From: Methylophaga sp.
GTDB lineage: Bacteria > Pseudomonadota > Gammaproteobacteria > Nitrosococcales > Methylophagaceae
Length of the DNA stretch: 58,809 nt
Assembly: GCF_030651745.1 (NCBI RefSeq)
Contig: NZ_JAUSCC010000151.1
Coordinates: 1-58,809, forward strand
Direction of reading: 5' to 3'
Shown here in pieces: positions 18,176-27,360 of the stretch. The position numbers and the translations under genes are program-made. The notes beneath the pieces were generated by a model. The model was not told where the DNA came from and made no database searches. It saw only the letters and a list, made by a program, of their open reading frames with translations. Within the stretch, counting starts at the first letter, position 1; the number at the start of each line of letters is the position of its first letter.

Positions 18176-19153
18176 TTAATGTTTTGTAGTGTTTGAGTTG
18201 ATATCCCACTCGAACATCTTCTTAAGTTGTTGATCCATTGACGTTATGGGTTTCCAACCAAGCACTCGATGTGCTTTACCGATATCTATTTGTAAATCAC
18301 CAAATAAACGAATGGCGATGTTTTGTTTACCAAGTAGTTTTGCAAAAAAGATCATCCAGGAAACTGGAACAGGTATCAATCGTGATGATTTTTTATAAGC
18401 TTTGGCAATTTTTTTTAGTAGCTCTGTGGTGGAAACATCCTCTCCATCCGCTATCAAAAAAATTTGATTGGTTGCAGCAGTATGCGTCATGGATAGCTTT
18501 ATAAAACTCACTAAATTATCGATTGCCAACATGGACCGTTTATTGGCAACAGCTCCAAAAGGTAGAGGAATACCTTTTTTTATAATGTTTATCATATTGG
18601 CAAAATTAGCTTTAACCCCAGGCCCGTAGATTAAAGGTGGACGAATAACCACAATCTCCATAGAACTTGTATGGCCTAACTCGAATAATGCCTGTTCTGC
18701 TTCAAGTTTTGATTGTCCATAAGCATCTTCCGGAAAGGGTTCATCTGTCTCACGAAAAACTTCACGATTATCCGTAGATTCTCCGTTTACCTTAATCGAA
18801 CTCAAAAAAATAAACCTCTTTACTCCTGTTCTGGCAGCTTGTTTCGCCAATTCATGAGTCGCTGTAACATTTACTTTCCTAAATTCAGTTAAAGGGTCGA
18901 CTGAATTATCATTCATGATGTGCACTCGAGCTGCAGTATGAATAACTACATCAACATTTTTAAGAATATCAGTAAATGTATTCTGCTCATCCAGTAGCAA
19001 TCTTAAATCACCGACCAGCTTTTGTTCGACTTCAACCGGTAATTCAGCAGAAATTGCTCTGACCCCAGCAATAACGCTATGTCCATCTGCAATAAGGTTA
19101 TCAACTAAAGCTCGACCGACAAATCCCGTTGCGCCAGTGACAAAGATACGCAT
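18176..19153 (-). CDS. NAD-dependent epimerase/reductase, WbpV/WreQ-like
   Basis: An extended SDR of 325 residues with GATGFVG (7-13), S118/S119, Y145 and K149 (YGQSKLEAEQ) and RPPLIYGPGVKANF. Proteins of this group beside an initiating transferase act as UDP-4-keto-6-deoxy-GlcNAc reductases (making UDP-QuiNAc) or as UDP-GlcNAc 4-epimerases. The WbpM-type dehydratase at 33681-35618 could supply the 4-keto substrate. Start and the stop of the phosphomannomutase gene overlap by one base (TAATG). The choice between reductase and epimerase is not settled by sequence alone. Confidence 0.85.
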   Translation of the reverse strand: MRIFVTGATGFVGRALVDNLIADGHSVIAGVRAISAELPVEVEQKLVGDLRLLLDEQNTFTDILKNVDVVIHTAARVHIMNDNSVDPLTEFRKVNVTATHELAKQAARTGVKRFIFLSSIKVNGESTDNREVFRETDEPFPEDAYGQSKLEAEQALFELGHTSSMEIVVIRPPLIYGPGVKANFANMINIIKKGIPLPFGAVANKRSMLAIDNLVSFIKLSMTHTAATNQIFLIADGEDVSTTELLKKIAKAYKKSSRLIPVPVSWMIFFAKLLGKQNIAIRLFGDLQIDIGKAHRVLGWKPITSMDQQLKKMFEWDINSNTTKH

Positions 19154-20676
19154 TAGCTATGAATTAACTGTTCAATTTCTGCCACTTTGGCATTCATCAA
19201 TGCTTCATCAGCTCTAGATTCAACATTCAAACGCAGCAATGGTTCGGTGTTGGATGAGCGTAAGTTAAACCGCCACTGGCCAAATTCGAGGCTAACTCCA
19301 TCGGTTCTATCGATAACTGGATTCTCAGCAGAGAAATGCTTAAGAATTTTATCGAGAATGACACTCACATCTTCTACCCGGTAATTGATTTCACCACTAC
19401 ATGGGTATTTCGCCATACGTTCATTGACTAGTTCAGACAAAGGCTTACCTGCTACGCTGATTAATTCAGCTACCAAAAGCCATGGAATCATGCCGCTGTC
19501 ACAATAGGCAAAGTCGCGAAAATAATGATGGGCACTCATTTCACCACCATAAACTGCATTCTCTAGGCGCATACGTTCCTTGATAAATGCATGACCAGTT
19601 TTAGACTGAATCGGCTTACCACCAGCCGCTTCAACTTGATCAATGGTATTCCAGGTTAAACGTGGATCATGGATGATTTTTTCACCTGGCGACTTAAGCA
19701 AAAATGCCTCTGCCAGCAAGCCAACAATATAATAGCCTTCGATAAACCGGCCATTTTCATCAAATAGAAAACACCGGTCAAAATCGCCGTCCCAGGCAAT
19801 TCCCATATCCGCTTTATTGGCAATTACTGCATCGGCAGTCGCTGCGCGATTTTCGGGTAATAAGGGATTGGGGATACCATTTGGAAAACTGCCATCGGCT
19901 TCATGATGCACTTTAATAAATTCAACGGGCACGTTAACTGATTTAAACCGCTCTTCAATCGCATCGATTACATGACCAGCTGCGCCGTTGCCTGCATTGA
20001 CAACCAGTTTTAATGGTTTGAGTTTTGCCAAGTCAATATAGGTCAGCAGATGATCGACATACGGATCCAAAATGGATTGTTGATGATAAAGCGTTTTATT
20101 CGGCAATTCTTCAAGCGGAGACACTTCAGTCGACGGACCTGCTTTACTCGTATTAATTGTCTCTGGACTATCCTGCTCATCCCAATGAAAGCTGTAATCC
20201 ATTTTTTTACTGTTTATCGTCTTGGCATCGGGTGTTGATACTTCAGCAGCTTGCCCAAAAGGTGAAACCAACTTCTCAGCCAAGTCACGAATATCATTCA
20301 AGCCGCTATCACCACTTATCGGCAATGCACCTCGCCCGACCAGCTTCATACCGTTATAGTCCATCGGATTATGGCTGGCCGTAACTTCAATGCCACCATC
20401 AACATCAAGATAAAATGATGCAAAGTAAATTTCTTCAGTGCCCACCATGCCAATATCAATCACTTCTGCCCCAGCATCCATCAAACCTTGAGCCAAAGCC
20501 AGTTTAAGCGGCTCACTGGTATGGCGGATATCTCCACCAACGACCACCTTTTTTGCATCTAGATGTTTGGCGTAAGCGTAACCAATACGGTAAGCGACAT
20601 CTGGATTAAGCTCATCACCCAATTTCCCTCGAATATCGTAGGCTTTGAAACATTTAAGTGTGTTTTCATTAACCAT
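19153..20676 (-). CDS. manB: Phosphomannomutase / phosphoglucomutase with internal insertion
   Basis: Interconverts hexose 6- and 1-phosphates; mannose-1-phosphate feeds GDP-mannose for gmd. It has the active-site phosphoserine S101 in TASHNP, the metal loop DGDFD (296-300), the sugar-binding GEMSAHHYF and the phosphate-binding [11 protein letters not shown] near the end. At 507 residues it is some 45-50 longer than typical enzymes: residues about 140-200 between domain 1 and domain 2 are a polar, unalignable insertion. It is intact while its partner manC at 16922-17398 is dead. The stop overlaps the next start by one base. Confidence 0.92.
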   Translation of the reverse strand: MVNENTLKCFKAYDIRGKLGDELNPDVAYRIGYAYAKHLDAKKVVVGGDIRHTSEPLKLALAQGLMDAGAEVIDIGMVGTEEIYFASFYLDVDGGIEVTASHNPMDYNGMKLVGRGALPISGDSGLNDIRDLAEKLVSPFGQAAEVSTPDAKTINSKKMDYSFHWDEQDSPETINTSKAGPSTEVSPLEELPNKTLYHQQSILDPYVDHLLTYIDLAKLKPLKLVVNAGNGAAGHVIDAIEERFKSVNVPVEFIKVHHEADGSFPNGIPNPLLPENRAATADAVIANKADMGIAWDGDFDRCFLFDENGRFIEGYYIVGLLAEAFLLKSPGEKIIHDPRLTWNTIDQVEAAGGKPIQSKTGHAFIKERMRLENAVYGGEMSAHHYFRDFAYCDSGMIPWLLVAELISVAGKPLSELVNERMAKYPCSGEINYRVEDVSVILDKILKHFSAENPVIDRTDGVSLEFGQWRFNLRSSNTEPLLRLNVESRADEALMNAKVAEIEQLIHS

Positions 20677-21769
20677 ATTTATTCCTTGGTTCGTCTAATG
20701 ACATCAGGTAATGTGAAGATTTATTCAGCATCTTTTTTTCGACCCCATGCCACATAAAATAGGCTGTCAGCATAACGGCAATCACTGAACTAATCATTGC
20801 CAAATAAGGGTAACTCGCAAAATACTGGTATGAAATGAACGTTTGAAGTATTGGAAAGTGCAATATATAAATACCGTAAGAAAAATCGCCATATTTGCCG
20901 AAATTACCAAGGTACTTAAAAACAAAGCCAAAATACACAACGAAGATGCCTAATGAGGCAGCATACAACAGTCCCGTTTCAAAAAAGCTCTCTACAAAAT
21001 AAGCCGCTATCGCCAGTATCAAAAGCGGCGTTGCGTTTTTTTGGAAGAAATTAAACGAATAATACAGGGCTCCTCCAGCAATGAAAAACATCAGCTGGCC
21101 GGGAAGTTGTCGTTGTATTTCAACAAAAATGCCACCATGCTGGTCAATCAACAATTGCATGCAAAAGCTATAAATAAATGAAGTCAGATACAAAAAGGTC
21201 AGCCCTTGCCAAAGTCCAATTCTGCGAAACAACCACACGAAAACCGGTACGCTTAAATAAAACATCACTTCAATTTTAAGTGTCCACAATGCTCCATTCA
21301 CAGCCGCTAATGAATTTTCCGAAAACACTCCAGGTAGACTAGGTTGAATAAAATTCAAGAACACTAAATTAGCAATAAGGTAACGGTAAAACTCAGAACT
21401 GAAAAAGTACTCTGAGTAACTGTATGTGCTTAATAAAGAACCGAATAGAGCACAAATAACTACCACTGAAAAATATGCCGGATAAATCCGCCTTGCTCGC
21501 TTTTCAAAGTATCGATTCAAGCTACTAGAATGTTCGTAGCTCATAAAGATTAAAAAGCCACTCACCACAAAAAAACATTCAACCGCCATTTTTGCTGAAA
21601 AAATTGTATTGAATATAGAGAGACTCGCTGAATCAGATAAATGGTATGCATGAACCAAGAAAACAACGAAAGCAAAACTGAAACGTAAAAGATCAAGATT
21701 GTTGTTTTTTGGAATACGGACCTGATGATTGGGCGGGGCATTTTTTTGCTTTTCTATCGCCAACTTCAC
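20669..21769 (-). CDS. Acyltransferase-3 family membrane protein (O-acetyltransferase)
   Basis: A 366-residue inner-membrane protein with about ten hydrophobic segments. [19 protein letters not shown] near the start holds the conserved R and H of the OafA/acyltransferase-3 family; [12 protein letters not shown] and the [15 protein letters not shown] stretch ([11 protein letters not shown]) follow. Such proteins acetylate sugars of O-antigens or capsules, moving acyl groups across the membrane. It overlaps the phosphomannomutase gene by 8 bases and the GT2 gene by 4, so it is part of the operon. There is no SGNH domain fused at the C-terminus. Confidence 0.9.
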   Translation of the reverse strand: MKLAIEKQKNAPPNHQVRIPKNNNLDLLRFSFAFVVFLVHAYHLSDSASLSIFNTIFSAKMAVECFFVVSGFLIFMSYEHSSSLNRYFEKRARRIYPAYFSVVVICALFGSLLSTYSYSEYFFSSEFYRYLIANLVFLNFIQPSLPGVFSENSLAAVNGALWTLKIEVMFYLSVPVFVWLFRRIGLWQGLTFLYLTSFIYSFCMQLLIDQHGGIFVEIQRQLPGQLMFFIAGGALYYSFNFFQKNATPLLILAIAAYFVESFFETGLLYAASLGIFVVYFGFVFKYLGNFGKYGDFSYGIYILHFPILQTFISYQYFASYPYLAMISSVIAVMLTAYFMWHGVEKKMLNKSSHYLMSLDEPRNKYG

Positions 21770-22536
21770 TTAATATCTTCCATGGAAATGTGTTTTTTTG
21801 GATAACGACCGAGATGCTTAGCAAAAAAACGAATCATACTTATGAGATGCCAACGTAAATACTTTAAACGCCTATGACTCTGCCTTTGTGCTTGATGGAG
21901 TACATTTACATGTGGTAATACAGCAAGCGGTAACTCTTTTTGCCAAAGTCTCACACAGATATCAACATCCTCATAATAGAGAAAATAGCGCTCATCAAAC
22001 CCCTTAACCAATTGAAATGCACGCCTATCAAACAGCATAAACATTCCCCCAACCCAGTCAGGGTAAAAAAAACTATCCGTTAGTTTGAAGGGATAAACTT
22101 CATGTTTACCAAAAAGCAGTCGTTTTAATAACCGCCCGAAGGTTGGAAATTTTCGAGCACTATCGTCAAATTGCCCATCCACACCTACAATAGCAGGCGC
22201 AATTAGTCCAAGGTTCAAATCTTTCATCACTTTTACTAACTTGATGAAAGGATTATCAGTCAACCGAATGTCGGGATTTAAAACACATAAATAATCACCT
22301 TTTGCTTGTTTCAAAGCAGCATTATGATTAGCACCAAACCCTTTTGGAATATCATTTTGAATTAAACGCAATGGTAGTTTTTTAAGCTGAAAGTCCGATT
22401 GTTCTGGGATATTCAATGTCAGAATAACCTCGTTTAGCCAGTCCAGATCAACCAAATTATCCAAATCATCAAGGAGGTTCCTGACCAGATCCCCTTGTCC
22501 ATGACTTACAATTGAAATACTTATTGAATAACTCAT
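21766..22536 (-). CDS. GT2-family glycosyltransferase (rhamnosyltransferase-like)
   Basis: A 256-residue GT-A enzyme. It starts SISIVSHGQGDLV, has the DXD-equivalent LNPDIRLTDNP (about 92-102), then WVGGMFMLFDRRAF and YYEDVDICVRLWQ with the catalytic-base ED pair, a pattern seen in rhamnosyltransferases of the WbbL/RfbF group. With rfbBACD in the same cluster, a dTDP-L-rhamnose donor is a fair guess. It overlaps the acyltransferase gene by 4 bases. Confidence 0.9.
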   Translation of the reverse strand: MSYSISISIVSHGQGDLVRNLLDDLDNLVDLDWLNEVILTLNIPEQSDFQLKKLPLRLIQNDIPKGFGANHNAALKQAKGDYLCVLNPDIRLTDNPFIKLVKVMKDLNLGLIAPAIVGVDGQFDDSARKFPTFGRLLKRLLFGKHEVYPFKLTDSFFYPDWVGGMFMLFDRRAFQLVKGFDERYFLYYEDVDICVRLWQKELPLAVLPHVNVLHQAQRQSHRRLKYLRWHLISMIRFFAKHLGRYPKKHISMEDIK

Positions 22537-22540
22537 TGGT

Positions 22541-23695
22541 TCATTTTATTTTTACTAAATCGTTATTTATCAAAAAAATGTACTTTTCGAACCATTGACT
22601 CGAAGTTGGATATTTTTTAAATCGAGTTAAGGACAGCATAGAGTGAAATAAATATAAATCTTTGTCATCAACTAACGAATTAACCTTAACCATACAATCA
22701 GCCACATCATTTTCATTGAAATACGTGCCCGCTTCAGCTACGACCGATCGAGCATAATCAAGAGAGGGTACCAAAACAGGTAACCCAAAACACATTGCCT
22801 CAATTAATGGATTACCAAAAGTTTCGGCTTCAGAGGGAAAAATAAAAAAATGGGCTTTTTTATAATGCTCAATCAACTCAGATTGTTTGAGCTCTGTTAG
22901 ATTAATTATTGAAACATCATGCTTAGCGATATCTCTCAAAAATGGAGCCGCTTCTTTGATTGAAGGATCAACTGTAACTTTAATTACATTTTTAATATTT
23001 TTAGAATTCAAGTATCTTGATAGCAAGACAAGAAATTTATGATTCTTGTGCGGATAAAACCTACTAACGTAGAGTAACTCAATCGATTCCGTCATTGTTG
23101 ACAGACGTTGCTCCAACAATGCTGAAAAATTATAATCATCAGAGATTCTGAAACTATCACTGATAGGATTTGATATAACATCAATCGAAAACTTACCGAC
23201 AGGATATTTTTGTATCAGTAATTGTTTCATATAATCACTTTGAACCACTACTTTGTTAACATTTTTGGTTGTAAGATAAAAAGCAAAGCGTTTAAGTGAC
23301 TCAGACACTTTTTCTCTAATAGGTAATTGTTTAAAAAGCTTGTCATCAACCAAATAAGGATGATGCAACAAAACTATCTTGCGAAGATTAACTGGAGTAA
23401 ATAGAAAATTACCAAAGGCCAATAAGCTTCTTACATGTAATTTTTTTACCAGAAATGGAATCAAAAATATTTCGATATAAATTCGAAAAATTACTTTCAT
23501 TATCATACTAGAGGGGCAAAGCAATTTAATAAACTCAACGTTTTCAATTGAAACTAACCGCTTATACTCTTTGAAGTTTGGAACAAGAATAACAAACTTC
23601 TCTGCACCTCCCTTTGTAATAGCTGTATTGATAAAATTAAGTGCAATATTTTTAGGTCCAGCACCTTTTTGGTTATAAAAGTTGATTAAGATCAT
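22541..23695 (-). CDS. GT4-family glycosyltransferase
   Basis: A 384-residue GT-B enzyme, with NQKGAGPKNIALNFI as the acceptor-domain loop near the start and SEAETFGNPLIEAMCFGLPVL as the GT4 signature near 290-310. LLYVSRFYPHKNH (about 205-220) opens the donor domain. It lies 4 bases before the GT2 gene and 10 bases after the pyruvyltransferase-family gene. Donor sugar unknown. Confidence 0.87.
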   Translation of the reverse strand: MILINFYNQKGAGPKNIALNFINTAITKGGAEKFVILVPNFKEYKRLVSIENVEFIKLLCPSSMIMKVIFRIYIEIFLIPFLVKKLHVRSLLAFGNFLFTPVNLRKIVLLHHPYLVDDKLFKQLPIREKVSESLKRFAFYLTTKNVNKVVVQSDYMKQLLIQKYPVGKFSIDVISNPISDSFRISDDYNFSALLEQRLSTMTESIELLYVSRFYPHKNHKFLVLLSRYLNSKNIKNVIKVTVDPSIKEAAPFLRDIAKHDVSIINLTELKQSELIEHYKKAHFFIFPSEAETFGNPLIEAMCFGLPVLVPSLDYARSVVAEAGTYFNENDVADCMVKVNSLVDDKDLYLFHSMLSLTRFKKYPTSSQWFEKYIFLINNDLVKIK

Positions 23696-23705
23696 TTAAC
23701 ATTTT

Positions 23706-24854
23706 TCACTTGGATGATTTATCAATAATACTGAACACAACTTCCCACATATCATTAGCTAGACTTTTCTGTATTCCTGCATTTTTAGTTAGTCGTTTAA
23801 TCAAACCCTCTCTAACTTTACCGTCAAACAAATTATCAATCTTTTTTCTTATCTGAGTTGGATTATCAGTGACTGAAACAATACCTTCAGGATATTCATA
23901 ATCATTAAGTAACTCAGCGTACTTATGAGACCAACCGGTAGTAATAGCAGGAACACCCTGACAAAGTGCACTCACCAACCCATGAAATCTACTGGTTATT
24001 ATTGCATCACACTGGCCAATAATCCCTTTTATAACTAAAGGGTCTGAATCAAAAATTATTGGTATTTCACCAACCGTTTCTTTGATTTTTCCTGCTAAAA
24101 AAATGTCATTTTCTTCGTGGATTAATATAAATGGATTCAAATCCTTTGCTTTTAGATAGCGAATACATTCGATAAGAAATGGCAGATATAATGCGCTAAT
24201 TTCAGCCGTTGTTTTATCCATCATTCTGCCATTAGGTATTATGGCCACCCTATTAGTCGAATAATCAAAGTAATCTGGCAAATAGCCATCGATCAAACAG
24301 GTAAAATCAGGGTATTTTACTATTTTTGTGGACGCCTCAATCTGTGTAAGAGATTGGTACGAAAACTCATCTCTAGGGAAAATGGCATCTGAAAACTCTA
24401 TTATTTTTTTTACATATTTGGATGTTATTTTAGACTTGAACGGGCCGAAAGCTTGAGGCATGAGGATAATTTTTGTCTCATTTTTTTTCCACCGTTTTAC
24501 TGCTCTGTATAGTTCTCTTGTTGGCTTGATACCAAAATCTTCACTATAAGCAAAACCCGCAGCATCAATGACTACGCTTACCTCTTTGTCTAATTTAATA
24601 CCATACATTTCACGTAGCTTACTGGGTAAATAGCGTGCAAAATCTCCCAACTGAATATTAAATAACCACAACCAGGCTTTAGGATAAAATCTTTTTGCCA
24701 CGAGCTTTTCGAACGGTTGAGAACTCTGTGCATGTGTTGGTGCCATAGTTAGCTGTGCATTTGGATAGCGATTATTTATTTTTTCAAGAATCGCATATAA
24801 CATCAGTTCGGCACCTTTATTTGTAAACCCCGCCTTTCGAATCTCGATCAACAT
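23706..24854 (-). CDS. Polysaccharide pyruvyl transferase family protein
   Basis: A 382-residue protein of the WcaK/CsaB-like family. The start IRKAGFTNKGAELMLYAIL is the family's first motif (usually GxxNxGD/A), and the C-terminal half has IITSRFHGLVSALCQGVPAI, the R-H containing motif shared with CsaB-like enzymes. Members transfer pyruvate from PEP as a ketal onto a sugar, although several act as plain glycosyltransferases. The neighbouring nitroreductase-like gene (6 bases away) recurs with this family in polysaccharide loci as far as I recall. Acceptor unknown. Confidence 0.85.
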   Translation of the reverse strand: MLIEIRKAGFTNKGAELMLYAILEKINNRYPNAQLTMAPTHAQSSQPFEKLVAKRFYPKAWLWLFNIQLGDFARYLPSKLREMYGIKLDKEVSVVIDAAGFAYSEDFGIKPTRELYRAVKRWKKNETKIILMPQAFGPFKSKITSKYVKKIIEFSDAIFPRDEFSYQSLTQIEASTKIVKYPDFTCLIDGYLPDYFDYSTNRVAIIPNGRMMDKTTAEISALYLPFLIECIRYLKAKDLNPFILIHEENDIFLAGKIKETVGEIPIIFDSDPLVIKGIIGQCDAIITSRFHGLVSALCQGVPAITTGWSHKYAELLNDYEYPEGIVSVTDNPTQIRKKIDNLFDGKVREGLIKRLTKNAGIQKSLANDMWEVVFSIIDKSSK

Positions 24855-24860
24855 TAAAAC

Positions 24861-25934
24861 TTAAATCCTCTGAATAAGATGCTCATTCTTTTTTTTCTGT
24901 GAATACGGGATGCCGCCTGCTGGTTCGGCATAGCCTATCGCAATTAACATGATCACACGCTCATAGTTCTCTATATTGAGCTTAAGTTGTATTTGTTGTT
25001 CAGATTTTTCGATATCAGGCCAGTTAATTAAACAACTTGATATACCCATTGTTTCAAGTGCTAAGACTAATTGCATACTGGCAAGTGCGCCATCGATATA
25101 TATAAGATGCCTATCACGCTCTAAGGGATAAGCTGATAAGTCCCCCACCACCACGATCAATGCTGGAAAATTTTCTGCAAATCCTTTCGTTCCACCCGCA
25201 CAAGTTGCAATTTCAACAGCTTTGCTTCTATTAGCCGCCACAATAAAACGATAAGGTTGTCGATTACAAGCAGAAGGAGCCGAGCTGGCTAAATCAATTG
25301 CTTTTTGTATCAGCGAAAAGTCTACCTCTTTATCTTGATACCATCTGACAGAACGTCGTCGCTTAAGTAGTGATGCAAACTGTTCGACACTTATAGCTGG
25401 CTGTGGAAGTTGTTCATGTGAATAAGGCTTAAAAAACGGGGTTGGCTTTTTTTCGGTTAAATTACTGTCCGTTTTTAAAATAAACTTTTGCCTAGCTTTA
25501 TCTATAATTTCTGATGTACCAACAATTGAAAAGTATTCTTCAAGAACATCATGAGCCCACTTTTTTTCATCCAAACAGAAATTGTCATTGACGGAGTTTT
25601 TTAAATAACTATCAACCGTCTCTCCGATATAGTCTTCAGCAAAAACCGGCTTCCTTGGACGCATAATGAGCCCTTTTTCTAAACGATGAATATTCCGCCT
25701 TAATTTTGCTGAACTAGTGGCTGAAGAAAACTGTGCGAAATGGTAAGCAAGCTTGCCACGCAAAACACTGACATGCTCTCTATCAAACTTTCTACTGAAT
25801 AAAAAATAATAAAAACTTGCTGTTACACCTGTTAACGAGAAGACCCTAATAACATTAATGTGAAAAAGCCAAAGTATCTGCTTTAGGATTAATCGGATGT
25901 GTAGAGGAATGACTCTTTTAAGGGCCTTTTTCAT
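24861..25934 (-). CDS. Nitroreductase-family flavoprotein with long N-terminal extension
   Basis: A 357-residue protein. The C-terminal half (about 175-357) is a nitroreductase fold with RRRSVRWYQDKEV, ASSAPSACNRQPYRF (FMN-binding) and IAIGYAEP. The first 170 residues are an extension with a hydrophobic stretch at 20-50 and RRNIHRLEKGL near 80-90, without a match I recognise. It sits between the pyruvyltransferase-family gene and the flippase gene, overlapping the latter by 4 bases, so it is clearly part of the polysaccharide operon. What an FMN redox enzyme does there is not established; sugar or lipid-carrier oxidation is only a thought. Confidence 0.8.
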   Translation of the reverse strand: MKKALKRVIPLHIRLILKQILWLFHINVIRVFSLTGVTASFYYFLFSRKFDREHVSVLRGKLAYHFAQFSSATSSAKLRRNIHRLEKGLIMRPRKPVFAEDYIGETVDSYLKNSVNDNFCLDEKKWAHDVLEEYFSIVGTSEIIDKARQKFILKTDSNLTEKKPTPFFKPYSHEQLPQPAISVEQFASLLKRRRSVRWYQDKEVDFSLIQKAIDLASSAPSACNRQPYRFIVAANRSKAVEIATCAGGTKGFAENFPALIVVVGDLSAYPLERDRHLIYIDGALASMQLVLALETMGISSCLINWPDIEKSEQQIQLKLNIENYERVIMLIAIGYAEPAGGIPYSQKKKNEHLIQRI

Positions 25935-27265
25935 CGAGCCAAACCTCTAATAGTTCGAAGATATCTAACAGGTGAAACTATTGCTAGCGTCATCATCCAG
26001 AATATCTTTCGAGTTTTAGCGTATATCAGTAACGAAAAATATGACGCTGTAATATAGGAGATGACTGTTGCGTATGCTGCTCCCATACCACCATATTCAG
26101 GAATAAGTAACAAATTCAGAAAAACATTAACCACGGCACCAAGCCCTTGGGTAATAAGAGAAAATATTAAAACATTTTCAATCAAAATCCATTTTGAAAA
26201 TGCTGCGCGCATAAAAACAAATAGTGCTGCCCATATATGAACAATGAGAATCGATGCAGCTGCAGCGAATTCCACCCCAAAAAACAGAACAACAAACCAC
26301 TCGGCAAAAAATGTCATGATAATGGCTACTATAAAAGCCAAAATAAACAATAAATCAAATAATTGCTGCAACCTTTGATTAAAAACCTGCTCATTTTGTT
26401 GTCTTAATTTAATAAGCTTAGGAAAAACTGTCGTGACAATCGCTGCAGGGAGAAAATACCAAGCTTCCGATAATTGAGCAGCCACAGCATATTGACCGAG
26501 TTCATCCATACTGCTTAACCAACGAAGCATGATTTGATCAATTTTCATATAAATGATCGCGAAAAACGTACCTAGGTAGACAATCCATCCTTGGCTAAAC
26601 AGTTCACGCGCTCGTTGCCCATTAAATCGCCACTGACCGATTGATTGTCTTGATTGATAGTAAAAAATTACCACTAAGAAAAATGCACCCAAAATGGCTT
26701 GTAATACATTTGCAAAAGCAAAGAACACCAGGCTAGCGCCTGCTATTACGAATGCTACGTTTACGGCTGATGAAATACACAAAGAGATTAATCTGGCTAG
26801 ACTGACATACTTTGCTTGCACATAAGCATGAAATCTGAATTCGATAACGTCAAAGGGTTTGAATAAAATCATACTACCTGCAATTAATATCAAATAAAAT
26901 GCAGTTCCCGACGTTCCTTCATAAAGCAATGCATAAACTAATAAAGCTATATATCCGACAATAACACCAGCCAGTTTAAGTACAAAGGCTGTTCCCAGCG
27001 TGATAGCTTCTGACTCAGGTTTTTTGACTACTTCTCGGATAACAAGTCCACTCAGCCCCATGTGGCCAGCGACAGATAATATTGATGCCAATGTTATTGC
27101 GTACGCCAATAATCCATATTGCTCGGGTCCTAAATAACGAGCTACAAAGACCATCACTAAAAAAGTGATGCCCATCATCAGCAACTTATCAGCCAATATC
27201 CAGAAAGTGTTATTTATATATAGCCGTGCATCTGAATATGCATTGTGTAACTTCGAGAGCAACAT
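25931..27265 (-). CDS. Wzx-type polysaccharide flippase
   Basis: A 444-residue membrane protein with about 12-14 hydrophobic segments, of the polysaccharide transporter branch of the MATE/MOP superfamily. The start NNTFWILADKLLMMGITFLVMVFVARYLGPEQYG holds the typical ARYLGPEQYG loop. It moves lipid-linked repeat units to the periplasmic side. It is the first gene (upstream end) of the block that runs to the initiating transferase. A Wzy polymerase would be expected with it; none was recognised in the window. Confidence 0.9.
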   Translation of the reverse strand: MLLSKLHNAYSDARLYINNTFWILADKLLMMGITFLVMVFVARYLGPEQYGLLAYAITLASILSVAGHMGLSGLVIREVVKKPESEAITLGTAFVLKLAGVIVGYIALLVYALLYEGTSGTAFYLILIAGSMILFKPFDVIEFRFHAYVQAKYVSLARLISLCISSAVNVAFVIAGASLVFFAFANVLQAILGAFFLVVIFYYQSRQSIGQWRFNGQRARELFSQGWIVYLGTFFAIIYMKIDQIMLRWLSSMDELGQYAVAAQLSEAWYFLPAAIVTTVFPKLIKLRQQNEQVFNQRLQQLFDLLFILAFIVAIIMTFFAEWFVVLFFGVEFAAAASILIVHIWAALFVFMRAAFSKWILIENVLIFSLITQGLGAVVNVFLNLLLIPEYGGMGAAYATVISYITASYFSLLIYAKTRKIFWMMTLAIVSPVRYLRTIRGLAR

Positions 27266-27360
27266 TTTTTTCGTCAGCCGTTAAAAAGCGGTCAGATAAC
27301 AATCTCTGGAAACGTCTATATTCCTGCACCTTTCAGCTGCAACAATACAGGGACTGTAAA

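Noticed and set aside
27266..27360. Terminator or glmS-type ribozyme around glmS
   Set aside because: No stem with a T run between glmS and the flippase gene, and glmS ribozymes are known from Gram-positive bacteria and need upstream sequence that is not seen here.
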